NCBI GenBank assembly: GCA_937146765.1
Contig: CAKZRP010000023.1
Location: 1 to 64,000, forward strand
From: an uncultured Paracoccaceae bacterium
GTDB taxonomy: Bacteria > Pseudomonadota > Alphaproteobacteria > Rhodobacterales > Rhodobacteraceae
DNA: 64,000 nt
Direction of reading: 5' to 3'
A model generated the notes under the pieces. It made no database searches, was not told where the DNA came from, and worked only from the letters and a program-made list of their open reading frames with translations. Both the position numbers and the translations under genes were made by a program. Below, piece after piece: positions 40,202-48,530 of this stretch. Positions within the stretch are counted from its first letter, which is position 1; every line of letters begins with the position of its first letter.

Positions 40202-41048
40202 GAAACTCCTCCGTTCGTCCCTGTTGCTCTTGCGTTTCGGCTTTCCGCCGGTCTTGCGCGCATCTGTGCTGGTTCTGGCGTCCCTGGCATGGCCCTCTGC
40301 CTCCTGGGCCCATGAATTCTGGCTCGAACCGCTCTCCTACAAAGTGGCCCCGGGTGCACCTGTTACTGTGGATCTTCGCAATGGTCAGCGGTTCAACGGC
40401 ATCTCACTGCCCTACCTTCCCAAGGATACTGCCCGATTTGAACTGAGCCACGAAGGGGGAAAATCCAGTTATTCCGGGCGCGTGGGTGATTTTCCTGCCT
40501 TCCAGTCGGAAGGGTTTCCATCAGGTTTGCTGGTTCTGGTGCATGAGACCACGAGGTCCAGACTGGATTATGCCTCCTTCGACAAGTTCCGCACCTTCGC
40601 CGAAGAGAAGGGCAGCCCGGAAGTGGTTGCCCATCATATCAGCCACTCTCTGCCGCAGGCGGATTTCAAGGAAACCTACAGCCGCCATGTCAAAACCCTG
40701 ATTGCCGTGGGGTCCGGGGCCGGGGCGGATAGGGTCTTTGGCCTCAGAACAGAATTCATCGCCATCACCAATCCTTACACGCTCGCTAAATCAGCGCCCA
40801 TGCGCGTGGAGTTGCACCTTGATGGCCAGCCCGTCGCAAACCGTACCGTCACCCTGTTCGCAAAGGCACCAGACGGGACAGTCACGTCACAGGTCCTGCA
40901 GACCGACACACAGGGGCAAATGACCTTCCCGGTTTCGCCCGGACATGTCTATCTGCTTGATTCAGTGAGCTTCGCCAGGGCCGCTGATGGCGATGAGGCT
41001 CTCTGGGAAACCTATTGGGCCGCCTTGACCTTTGCCGTGCCGGATTAG
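40200..41048 (+). CDS. DUF4198 periplasmic protein
   Basis: A 282-residue exported protein of the DUF4198 family, often linked to nickel or cobalt uptake. The signal peptide covers about 38 residues, ending SASWA before HEFWLEPLSY, the family opening. The remaining part is beta-rich with an Ig-like region (LHLDGQPVANRTVTLFAK). The ATG at 40200 overlaps the divergent HupE start codon by two bases; internal GTG or TTG starts with a shorter signal peptide are possible. It lies about 30 bases before psuK. Confidence 0.85.
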   Translation: MKLLRSSLLLLRFGFPPVLRASVLVLASLAWPSASWAHEFWLEPLSYKVAPGAPVTVDLRNGQRFNGISLPYLPKDTARFELSHEGGKSSYSGRVGDFPAFQSEGFPSGLLVLVHETTRSRLDYASFDKFRTFAEEKGSPEVVAHHISHSLPQADFKETYSRHVKTLIAVGSGAGADRVFGLRTEFIAITNPYTLAKSAPMRVELHLDGQPVANRTVTLFAKAPDGTVTSQVLQTDTQGQMTFPVSPGHVYLLDSVSFARAADGDEALWETYWAALTFAVPD

Positions 41049-41079
41049 TCTTGCGGGGCGGCGCGAAAGGCGGCATGAG

Positions 41080-41994
41080 ATGGACATGACAGCACCCATC
41101 GATCGCACCCTCCCTGACATCCTTTGCATTGGCTCGGTCCTTTGGGACATCATCGGCCGGTGCAATTCGGAAATGAAGCACGGGGCCGACATGCCCGGCC
41201 GCATCAAGCGCCTGCCCGGCGGTGTCGCGATGAATATTGCCATGACGCTGGCGCGTTTCGGCATGAAGCCTGCAGTCCTGAGCGTCGTCGGACGCGATGC
41301 CGAGGGCGAAGAACTGGTGGCGGCTTGCGGGCACCTCGGGCTTGATACCCGCTATCTCTACCGATCCGAAGATCTGGCGACTGACATCTATATGGCGGTA
41401 GAAGCCGCCAATGGCCTGATTGCCGCGATCGCAGACGCACATTCGCTTGAAAAAGCCGGTGACAAGATCTTGCGCCCACTGATCGATGGGAGCCTTGGCT
41501 GCGCAGATGCCCCTTTTGCGGGACCGATTGCGCTTGACGGCAACCTGACCCTGACACTTCTGGACGAGATTGCCACCGATCCCGCCTTTTCCAAAGCCGA
41601 TCTACGGGTCGCGCCGGCCTCGCCAGGCAAAGCCGAACGGCTGCGTCCCTTCCTGAACCATGGCCATGGCACCCTCTATGTGAACCTCGAGGAAGCCGGC
41701 CTATTGTGCCAGGATGAGTTCAGCGACAGTGAAACCGCCGCACGTGGTCTGCTGACACGCGGTGCGGCCCGGGTCTTGGTGACTGACGGCGGGAAATCCG
41801 CCACCGAAGCCGATGCCAGCGGGCTACACACCCAAGTGCCACCGCGGGTCACCGTAGCCCGAGTGACCGGCGCTGGCGACACCTTCATGGCCGCCCATAT
41901 CGCAGCCGAGGCGCGTGGCGAGGATCGCGACAGCGCTCTTGCCTCTGCCCTCCGCGCGGCCGCAACCTATGTTTCCGGAGAACCTCCCCTGTGA
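41080..41994 (+). CDS. psuK: Pseudouridine kinase (PfkB family)
   Basis: PfkB-type kinase, 304 residues, with the N-terminal LPGGVAMNIAMTLARFG substrate-binding glycine pair and the C-terminal ATP/anion-hole motif VTGAGDTFMAAHIA with its catalytic aspartate. Assignment as the kinase making pseudouridine 5'-phosphate rests on its 4-base overlap (GTGA) with psuG. The ATG at 41080 has AAAGG upstream. Confidence 0.88.
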   Translation: MDMTAPIDRTLPDILCIGSVLWDIIGRCNSEMKHGADMPGRIKRLPGGVAMNIAMTLARFGMKPAVLSVVGRDAEGEELVAACGHLGLDTRYLYRSEDLATDIYMAVEAANGLIAAIADAHSLEKAGDKILRPLIDGSLGCADAPFAGPIALDGNLTLTLLDEIATDPAFSKADLRVAPASPGKAERLRPFLNHGHGTLYVNLEEAGLLCQDEFSDSETAARGLLTRGAARVLVTDGGKSATEADASGLHTQVPPRVTVARVTGAGDTFMAAHIAAEARGEDRDSALASALRAAATYVSGEPPL

Positions 41995-42911
41995 CCAAAC
42001 CCGTGATCGACATCACCTATTCCGCCGAAGTCGCTGCCGCCCGAGCCGCAGGCCAGCCCATTGTCGCGCTGGAAAGCACCATCATCACGCACGGCATGCC
42101 GTACCCGCAGAATGTCGAAGTGGCCGCACAAGTCGAAGCTGACATCCGTGCTGCAGGCGCAGTTCCCGCCACCATGGCAGTGATTGACGGCAGGCTGCAC
42201 GTCGGCCTTGAGGCTGAGACCCTGCAGGCGCTGGGCAAAGCGCAAGGCGTCGCCAAACTCTCGCGTGCCGATTTTGCAGCTTGCATGGCAACCGGCGGCA
42301 CCGGAGCCACCACCGTTGCCGCGACGATGATCGCCGCCCGCCTGGCCGGGATCTCCGTCTTCGCCACCGGCGGCATCGGCGGTGTCCACAAGGGTGCGGA
42401 ACAGAGTTTTGACATTTCCGCAGATCTGATGGAACTGGCACAGACCCCGGTGACGGTTGTCGCTGCAGGCGCCAAGGCGATCCTCGATGTGCCTAAAACG
42501 CTCGAAGTGCTGGAAACCCAAGGTGTGCCGGTGATCGCCTACGGGCAGGACAGCTTTCCGGCCTTCTGGTCCGCCACCTCTGATCTGAAAGCCCCCTTGC
42601 GCATGGACTCAGCTGCCCAGATCGCCCGTGCCCATGTGCTGCGCGGTGCCATGGGCCTGCCCGGCGGCCAGCTGGTGGCCAACCCGATCCCGCTTGATGC
42701 ACAAATCCCAGCCGCGGATCTCGCTCCGATCATTGCACAAGCGCAAAACGAAGCGGATGCGCAGGGTGTCTCCGGCAAGGGGGTGACACCCTTCCTGTTG
42801 CAGCGGATTTTCGAATTGACCGAGGGAAAATCCCTTGAAGCCAATATCGCATTGGTCCGCAACAATGCCCGGCTGGCTGCCGAGATCGCAAAGGAAATGG
42901 CCAAGCCCTGA
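41991..42911 (+). CDS. psuG: Pseudouridine-5'-phosphate glycosidase
   Basis: Splits pseudouridine 5'-phosphate to uracil and ribose 5-phosphate. The 306 residues carry the family motifs VALESTIITHGMPYPQN (with the active-site glutamate), ATMAVIDGRLHVGL, KLSRADFAACMATGGTGATTVAATM (with the catalytic lysine) and ATGGIGGVHKGAEQSFDISADL. It starts at GTG overlapping the psuK stop. Together psuK-psuG recycle pseudouridine from RNA turnover. Confidence 0.95.
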   Translation: MTKPVIDITYSAEVAAARAAGQPIVALESTIITHGMPYPQNVEVAAQVEADIRAAGAVPATMAVIDGRLHVGLEAETLQALGKAQGVAKLSRADFAACMATGGTGATTVAATMIAARLAGISVFATGGIGGVHKGAEQSFDISADLMELAQTPVTVVAAGAKAILDVPKTLEVLETQGVPVIAYGQDSFPAFWSATSDLKAPLRMDSAAQIARAHVLRGAMGLPGGQLVANPIPLDAQIPAADLAPIIAQAQNEADAQGVSGKGVTPFLLQRIFELTEGKSLEANIALVRNNARLAAEIAKEMAKP

Positions 42912-42916
42912 AGAAT

Positions 42917-42936
42917 TTCGCCCCCAAGGGGGCGAA
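42917..42936 (+). terminator. Hairpin after psuG
   Basis: TTCGCCCCC-AA-GGGGGCGAA forms a strong GC stem 5 bases after the psuG stop, without a T-run. It may be a terminator or an mRNA-stabilising end. Confidence 0.45.
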
Positions 42937-42996
42937 TCCATTGCTGCTGCGGGAGACACTCCCTAGGTTTCACGCGAGCCCAATAGACTGCAAGAC

Positions 42997-43686
42997 ATGA
43001 ACACGCCATTTGACGACATCCCCCCGCCTCCCCGCCGCCCGGGGCTTTTCGCCCGCCTGCGGTCGTCTTTCCTGACGGGCATTGTCGTGATCGCACCGGT
43101 AGGCTTGACCATCTGGTTGCTGTGGACTGTGATGGGCTGGGTCGATGGCGTCGTTCTGCCGCTGGTGCCAAGCACATTCCAGCCAGAACAATACATTGGG
43201 ATCAACCTGCGCGGGGTCGGCCTCATCATTTTTCTCCTGTTCACCATCGTGGTGGGTTGGGTGGCCAAGGGCATCATTGGTCGCTCGCTGATCGGCTATG
43301 CCGAACGGCTGGTGGACCGGATGCCGGTGGTGCGCTCGATCTATTCCGGTATCAAGCAGATCTCTGAAACCGTATTTGCACAGGGTGATCGCAGCTTTGA
43401 GAAGGCTTGCCTCGTGCAATACCCGCGCCGCGGCATCTGGGCTATTGGCTTCATCGCCACCGATGCCAAGGGCGAGATCCTGCAAAGAACCGAGACCAGC
43501 GGCCGATTGATCAGCGTCTTTGTTCCCACCACCCCCAACCCGACCTCAGGGTTTCTGCTCTACTTTCCCGAAGAGGACGTGGTGGAACTTAAGATGACGG
43601 TGGAAGATGCGGCGAAACTGGTGATTTCCGCCGGGCTCGTCTACCCCAATGGCAAGGAAACGCCCGAGAGCATCGAGGGCAAATAA
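42997..43686 (+). CDS. DUF502 membrane protein
   Basis: A 229-residue inner-membrane protein of the DUF502 family with two helices (SSFLTGIVVIAPVGLTIWLL and LRGVGLIIFLLFTIVVGWVA) and the conserved VRSIYSGIKQISETV and GFLLYFPEEDVVEL segments. Its function is unknown; similar plant proteins (COV) affect protein traffic. It is convergent with the patatin-like gene, 6 bases away. Confidence 0.88.
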   Translation: MNTPFDDIPPPPRRPGLFARLRSSFLTGIVVIAPVGLTIWLLWTVMGWVDGVVLPLVPSTFQPEQYIGINLRGVGLIIFLLFTIVVGWVAKGIIGRSLIGYAERLVDRMPVVRSIYSGIKQISETVFAQGDRSFEKACLVQYPRRGIWAIGFIATDAKGEILQRTETSGRLISVFVPTTPNPTSGFLLYFPEEDVVELKMTVEDAAKLVISAGLVYPNGKETPESIEGK

Positions 43687-43692
43687 CCCCCG

Positions 43693-44721
43693 TCAGCCAA
43701 ACATCTCCTGCAGGTCGATGGTCTGATTTTCGCCGAGATCGTCAAAATGACTGTCAAGAAAGTGCTCAGCCGCCCTGTGACCTGCCTGCTTGAGCGTATG
43801 GAGAACCTGAGGAATCGGGATAAGCTTGGTTGTCACCGAAAGCCGCGTCATCAGATCGTCGTCGGCGATCATATGGACCAGCACCCGCTTCATCCTCCCC
43901 CGCTCGAGGGTTCCATCCGTCAGCAGCCGCTGCACAAAGGAAATCGCCCGCAATTCGCGCAGGAGCGAGGAGTTAAAGCTGATCTCGTTGATGCGGTTCT
44001 GGATCTCATGCGCGGTCTTGGGCACCTCACTGCGCAGCAGCGGGTTGATATTGACCACGATGACATCGTCTGGAAGCGAAGTCTGGAACAGCGGAAACAG
44101 GGCCGGGTTGCCCGTGTAGCCCCCATCCCAGTAGGCCTCTGCCTCGCCCGTCTCCGGGTTTTCGATCTCCACCGCTTGAAACAGATGTGGCAGGCAGGCA
44201 GAGGCGAGAATGGCATCGGTGGAGATTTCCCTCCCCGAAAAGACCCGCACCTTGCCAGTTTGCACCGACGTAGCGCATATAAACAAGTCCGGTCCTGCAT
44301 CGGCGCAAACCGCTCCAAAATCGAATTGTTCGACCACCGGGCGCAGAGGGTTCCGATAAAAGGGGCCATAGGCATAGGGCGAGATCGACTGGCTGAGCGC
44401 TTCGATAGGCGAAAACGGGGCCGCCATCTGGATGACCTTCAGCAAGGGCGCGGCATCAATCCCCGCCATCCAGCTTGGCATCCGCATATCCCCCACCGCT
44501 CCCATCCGCGCCCAGAGACGATCCATGGTGGCGCGCGCGCCATCACGACCATCCTGTGCCATGCCCGCCTTGAAGGCGGCGGCATTCAGCGCCCCGGCGG
44601 AGGTTCCAGTCAGGGCTGCGATCTCGATCCGCTCATCGTCGAGCAGCCGGTCAAGCACGCCCCAGGTGAAGGCCCCATGGGCGCCGCCTCCCTGCAAGGC
44701 AAGGTTCACGCGTTTGGTCAT
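43693..44721 (-). CDS. Patatin-like phospholipase
   Basis: A 342-residue Ser-Asp dyad lipid hydrolase. The oxyanion loop is LQGGGAHGAFTWG, the nucleophile serine is in GTSAGALNAAAF and the aspartate is in DGGYTGNP. It lacks a signal peptide. It follows bdhA by 78 bases in the same direction. A bdhA-patatin operon is known in Legionella (bdhA-patD), where it is tied to polyhydroxybutyrate use and virulence, so an intracellular polymer or lipid depolymerase role is plausible. Confidence 0.92.
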   Translation of the reverse strand: MTKRVNLALQGGGAHGAFTWGVLDRLLDDERIEIAALTGTSAGALNAAAFKAGMAQDGRDGARATMDRLWARMGAVGDMRMPSWMAGIDAAPLLKVIQMAAPFSPIEALSQSISPYAYGPFYRNPLRPVVEQFDFGAVCADAGPDLFICATSVQTGKVRVFSGREISTDAILASACLPHLFQAVEIENPETGEAEAYWDGGYTGNPALFPLFQTSLPDDVIVVNINPLLRSEVPKTAHEIQNRINEISFNSSLLRELRAISFVQRLLTDGTLERGRMKRVLVHMIADDDLMTRLSVTTKLIPIPQVLHTLKQAGHRAAEHFLDSHFDDLGENQTIDLQEMFG

Positions 44722-44799
44722 GTCTGTCCCATCCCGCCCGGATCGTCAGTGAGAAGCTAGCGCCACCGGAACACCCGGTGGCGCAGAGGTCGATCAGGA

Positions 44800-45573
44800 T
44801 CAGAGGGCTGTCCAGCCGCCGTCCACACTGATGGTGGTGCCAGTGATCTGGGCTGCCGCATCGGAGCAGAGGAAGGCGACGGTGCCGCCCAGCTGCTCTA
44901 CCGTGGCAAATTCGCGCGAGGGCTGGCGTTCCAACATCACCTTCTTGATGACCTCTTCGCGGCCCATGTTGTATTTCTCCATCGTATCCGGGATCTGCGC
45001 CTCGACCAGCGGGGTCAGCACGTAGCCCGGGCAGACGGCATTGCAGGTGATCGGCTCTTCGGCGGTTTCCAGCGCCACGGTCTTTGTCATGCCGACGATC
45101 CCGTGCTTGGCCGCCACATAGGCCGATTTGTAGGGCGAGGCCGTCAGGCCATGGGCGGAGGCGATGTTGACCACCCGGCCCCAGCCCGCCGCGCGCATCT
45201 TCGGCAGCGCCGCCGCCGTGGTATGGAAAGCGGAGGTCAGGTTGATCGCGATGATCGCGTCCCATTTGTCCACCGGGAAGGTGTCGATCGGCGAGACATG
45301 CTGGATCCCGGCGTTGTTCACTAGGATATCGCAGGTTCCGGCGGCGTCGATCAGCGCGCGGCAATCGGCTCCCTTGGACATATCCGCCTGAATGTAACGG
45401 GCCTCGACCCCAAACTCCTTGGCGATCTCCTCCGCAAGGGCGTGATCTTCGGCGCGATCGGTAAAGGAGTTCAGGACAACATTTGCCCCGGCGCGTGCGA
45501 GTTCGCGCGCGACCCCCAGACCGATGCCGGAATTGGAGCCGGTGATGACCGCGGTTTTGCCAGTGACGGACAT
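44800..45573 (-). CDS. bdhA: D-3-hydroxybutyrate dehydrogenase
   Basis: Short-chain dehydrogenase interconverting 3-hydroxybutyrate and acetoacetate with NAD+, in polyhydroxybutyrate turnover. The 257 residues show TGSNSGIGLGVARELA, NNAGIQHVSPIDTFP (the IQHV signature of the family), the catalytic serine in NIASAHG, YVAAKHG and the end GTTISVDGGWTAL. The ATG at 45573 has AAGGGAAAG upstream. The leader region upstream holds a candidate small RNA. Confidence 0.93.
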   Translation of the reverse strand: MSVTGKTAVITGSNSGIGLGVARELARAGANVVLNSFTDRAEDHALAEEIAKEFGVEARYIQADMSKGADCRALIDAAGTCDILVNNAGIQHVSPIDTFPVDKWDAIIAINLTSAFHTTAAALPKMRAAGWGRVVNIASAHGLTASPYKSAYVAAKHGIVGMTKTVALETAEEPITCNAVCPGYVLTPLVEAQIPDTMEKYNMGREEVIKKVMLERQPSREFATVEQLGGTVAFLCSDAAAQITGTTISVDGGWTAL

Positions 45574-45733
45574 GAGCTTTCCCTTGATTTGACGAGGTTC
45601 ATTCGCTGGGCAGATTGACATGCTGCAACCGCAAAAGAAACGCCCAATCCGAACCAAAGTTCCAACAACCGTCAAACCATCATGAGACCACCCAACCTGC
45701 CGTGATCCCCGCGCAAGGGCAACGACAGCACAG

Positions 45734-45808
45734 AAAAAAACGCCGGCGCAAGGCCGGCGTTCAGTTATTGAGGCAGGTTTCATACAGGCAAGAAACCTAT
45801 CGAGCAGT
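45734..45808 (-). ncRNA. Candidate small RNA upstream of bdhA
   Basis: A predicted transcript of about 75 nt with no coding frame of note. From 5' to 3' on the minus strand it has a hairpin AGGTTTC-N10-GAAACCT (45798-45775), a single-stranded linker of about 13 nt and a terminator stem AACGCCGGC-N5-GCCGGCGTT followed by seven Ts (45761-45734). A promoter lies just upstream. No minus-strand gene lies upstream that this terminator could serve. It could instead be an attenuated bdhA leader, as about 160 bases remain to bdhA. Confidence 0.6.
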
Positions 45809-45814
45809 GACTCT

Positions 45815-45843
45815 GTTATAAGCAATTTCCGGCCACGGTCCAA
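45815..45843 (-). promoter_or_regulatory. Promoter of the candidate small RNA
   Basis: On the minus strand TTGGAC (45843-45838) and TATAAC (45820-45815) are exactly 17 bases apart, a good sigma-70-type promoter with a start near 45808. It lies 80-110 bases before the divergent binding-protein gene. Confidence 0.65.
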
Positions 45844-45923
45844 GCTAAAAGTTTGAATTGCCCCCTCCGGGCAGATAGCGTCATGACTTATGAAAATAAG
45901 GGCAGCGCAGGATTGTTCTCAAA

Positions 45924-47756
45924 ATGGGACCATTATTTTTCTCTCGGCTCCGAGCCACGGCGGCTGGATTCGCACTTCTTGCAACCACGAGTCTCGCGGC
46001 TGCAGAATCAGCGCATGGCATAGCTATGTATGGAGACCCGGCCCTTCCACCGGATTTTGAGGCACTTCCCTATGCCAACCCGGACGCGCCCAAGGGCGGT
46101 CGGGTGGTCTTTGGCAACCTCGAGAGCTTTGATTCACTCAATCCCTTTGTGAACAAGGGCAACCCGCCCTGGCAATTGCGGTTCTGGGCCTATGAAAGCC
46201 TGATGGGGCGATCCTATGACGAGCCCTTTGCACTCTATGGTTTGCTGGCCGAATCGATCGAAACCCCGCCGGACCGCTCCTGGGTGGAATTCACCCTGCG
46301 CCCGGAGGCGCGATTCTCCGATGGCAGTCCAGTGACCGTGGAAGACGTGATCTGGTCCTACGAGACCCTGGGAACAGAAGGCAATCTACGGTACCGGGGG
46401 TTCTGGACCAAAGTGGCCAAGATCGAACAAACGGGCGAGCGCAGCCTGCGGCTGACCTTCGACACCGAAGACCGCGAATTGGCGTTGATTGCGGGTCTGC
46501 GTCCTATCCTGAAGAAGGCGCAATGGGAGGGCAAATCCTTCGCCGATGCCTCACCAACCGATGTGCCAATCGGAAGCGCTCCCTATGTCGTGACGGACTA
46601 TGAACTCGGGCGCTCGCTGACCTTTAAGCGGAATCCAGACTATTGGGGCAACGACCTGCCTTTTCGCAAGGGCACCAACAACTACGACACGCTACAGCTT
46701 GAGTTCTTCGGAGACCAAACCGTCCTGTTCGAGGCTTTCAAGGCTGGCGATCTATCGGCGGTGCGCGAATTCAATGCCGCCAAGTGGGACAGCGATTACA
46801 ACTTTTCCCGTGTCCAGAACGGTGCGGTCATCAAGACCGAAATCCCAGACCAAAAGCCATCGGGTATGACCGGCCTCGTCATGAACACCCGACGCCCCGC
46901 ATTGGACGATTGGCGGGTGCGACAAGCTTTGATCGAGGCTTTTAACTTCGAATTCATCAACGACACACTGACCGGAGGGCGCCTGCCGCGGATCACCTCC
47001 TATTTCTCGAATTCCTACCTAAGCCTGCAGCCCGGCCCGGCAGAAGGGCGCGTTGCCGAACTACTGGCACCCTACGCCGAAACCCTGCTGCCCGGCACCT
47101 TGGAGGGCTATACCCTCCCGGTCAGCGATGGAAGCGAGCGAAACCGCGAAAATCTGCGTTCAGCACGCGCCCTTTTGGAGGAGGCCGGGTGGACCATTGA
47201 CAATGGGATACTGAAGAATGCCGAAGGCCAGGCACTTGAACTGAAGGTGTTGCTCCAGCACGGCGACCTCGGCGAAGAGGAGATGCTTAAGGCCGTCGAC
47301 ATCTACGCCGCCTCGCTGGAGCGCCTCGGCATCAAACTGAAAACCGACCTCGTGGATGGCGCGCAGTTTGTGGAGCGGCAAGGTGAATATGATTTCGACC
47401 TGACATTCTTTCGACGCGATCTCTCCCTCAGCCCTGGCAACGAACAGATGCTCTATTGGGGGCATGAGGGGGCGAACGACCCAGGCTCGCGCAATCTCAT
47501 GGGGATGAACAGCCCCGCTGCCGAAGCGATGATCCAGCATATGCTGACCACCACGTCGCAAGAGGACTTCATCGCGGCGACGCGCGCCTTGGATCGTGTG
47601 CTGACAGCCGGACGATATGTCATTCCGATCTGGCAATACGCCAAATCCCGCATCGCCCATGACGCCTCGCTGCGTTATCCCCTGCGTATTCCCATCTACG
47701 GCGACGGTTTTTACTACATGCCAGAGGTCTGGTGGCACGCCGAAGCCGGGAACTGA
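45924..47756 (+). CDS. Extracellular solute-binding protein, peptide/YejA type
   Basis: A 610-residue periplasmic binding protein of ABC family 5. The signal peptide (MGPLFFSRLRATAAGFALLA, cleaved near SLAAAES) precedes HGIAMYGDPALPPDFEALPYANPDAPKGG, the opening seen in YejA/microcin C-type oligopeptide-binding proteins. Typical RHDVKFSDGSPVTVEDV-type and NPDYWGNDLPF motifs follow. No permease or ATPase gene is adjacent, so its transporter partner is elsewhere or it is an orphan. Confidence 0.9.
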   Translation: MGPLFFSRLRATAAGFALLATTSLAAAESAHGIAMYGDPALPPDFEALPYANPDAPKGGRVVFGNLESFDSLNPFVNKGNPPWQLRFWAYESLMGRSYDEPFALYGLLAESIETPPDRSWVEFTLRPEARFSDGSPVTVEDVIWSYETLGTEGNLRYRGFWTKVAKIEQTGERSLRLTFDTEDRELALIAGLRPILKKAQWEGKSFADASPTDVPIGSAPYVVTDYELGRSLTFKRNPDYWGNDLPFRKGTNNYDTLQLEFFGDQTVLFEAFKAGDLSAVREFNAAKWDSDYNFSRVQNGAVIKTEIPDQKPSGMTGLVMNTRRPALDDWRVRQALIEAFNFEFINDTLTGGRLPRITSYFSNSYLSLQPGPAEGRVAELLAPYAETLLPGTLEGYTLPVSDGSERNRENLRSARALLEEAGWTIDNGILKNAEGQALELKVLLQHGDLGEEEMLKAVDIYAASLERLGIKLKTDLVDGAQFVERQGEYDFDLTFFRRDLSLSPGNEQMLYWGHEGANDPGSRNLMGMNSPAAEAMIQHMLTTTSQEDFIAATRALDRVLTAGRYVIPIWQYAKSRIAHDASLRYPLRIPIYGDGFYYMPEVWWHAEAGN

Positions 47757-47813
47757 CCCCGCACCGAGCCTCTATTCAAGGACCAGTCAGGCGCTCTAGT
47801 GCCACAGAATCTG

Positions 47814-47847
47814 AGGTCTCTCCGGCGATGAATCGTTGGAGAGACCT
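47814..47847 (+). terminator. Probable terminator of the binding-protein gene
   Basis: A perfect 10-bp stem AGGTCTCTCC / GGAGAGACCT with a 14-base loop, followed by TGTTCTT, lies 57 bases after the stop. The T-tract is imperfect. Confidence 0.55.
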
Positions 47848-48277
47848 TGTTCTTGAGAGTCCTGTGCTCGCCAGCCCTGCTCGCATCCGGACCGAAGAAT
47901 CAGCGCCTGTACCAATTGAGCCATCGCAGAAGGTGGTTTTTCCCCTACCGGACCGACAGGACCCACTGATGACGGTTGGTCTCTGCAACTGTGTCGGCGC
48001 TGCGTCAGGAGACCGCCGTTGAGGGCCCCTTGCCGCTCTCGGACAAAGGTCCCAATTAATATGGTTGGATTGCAGAACCTTAGCAGGTCATGGCAGCAAT
48101 TTCCTAAAGTTCGCACAGACAAAAGAGATATGACAGCGCTGCGACACTGGCAGGCATCGGCGGCGACAGATCGCCGATTGTTGCAAAAGCTTCAAACAGC
48201 GCTGACAGGCTTTGCGTTTCTTGCTAAATTGAGCGACAGAATTTCGGATCGTATCCCAATCTGTGAGGGCACCGATA
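47848..48277. other. Gene-poor stretch
   Basis: About 430 bases without a supportable gene. It contains a minus-strand segment near 47921-47945 that resembles the 5' half of a tRNA (GCTCAATTGGTA D-loop) without the T-arm, so at most a remnant, and a further GGTCTC...GAGACC inverted repeat around 47976-48015. The last part probably holds the promoter of the small gene at 48278. Nothing else is evident. Confidence 0.4.
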
Positions 48278-48502
48278 ATGAGTGGCACCGAATTCGACCT
48301 CTCAACGAGCATGCCGCGCCTGCGTCAGCGCTTTCCCGATCTCGTGATCGACAGCACCATGTGTCCAGTGGCCCAAAGCGATGAATTCATCCACGCTCTT
48401 GCCTCAGCCCAAGGTATTTCCCTGACAGAAGCCCGCGAAGAGATGCGGGATTTTTTGTATATGGAGTCCCTGCGCGCGGAACTGACCTTGAGCGGGAACT
48501 GA
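48278..48502 (+). CDS. Small protein of unknown function
   Basis: A 74-residue acidic, soluble protein (MSGTEFDLSTSMPRLRQRFP ... MESLRAELTLSGN) with GAGGG upstream of its ATG. I recognise no domain. It is convergent with the XRE-cupin gene. Codon use fits a real gene. Confidence 0.6.
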   Translation: MSGTEFDLSTSMPRLRQRFPDLVIDSTMCPVAQSDEFIHALASAQGISLTEAREEMRDFLYMESLRAELTLSGN

Positions 48503-48530
48503 GACTGACCCTGGTCAGATCACGCGACCT

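Noticed and set aside
47796..48122. Possible 108-residue minus-strand gene in the gap after the binding protein
   Set aside because: No ribosome site or domain; its MAQLVQ segment is what tRNA-like DNA gives when translated.
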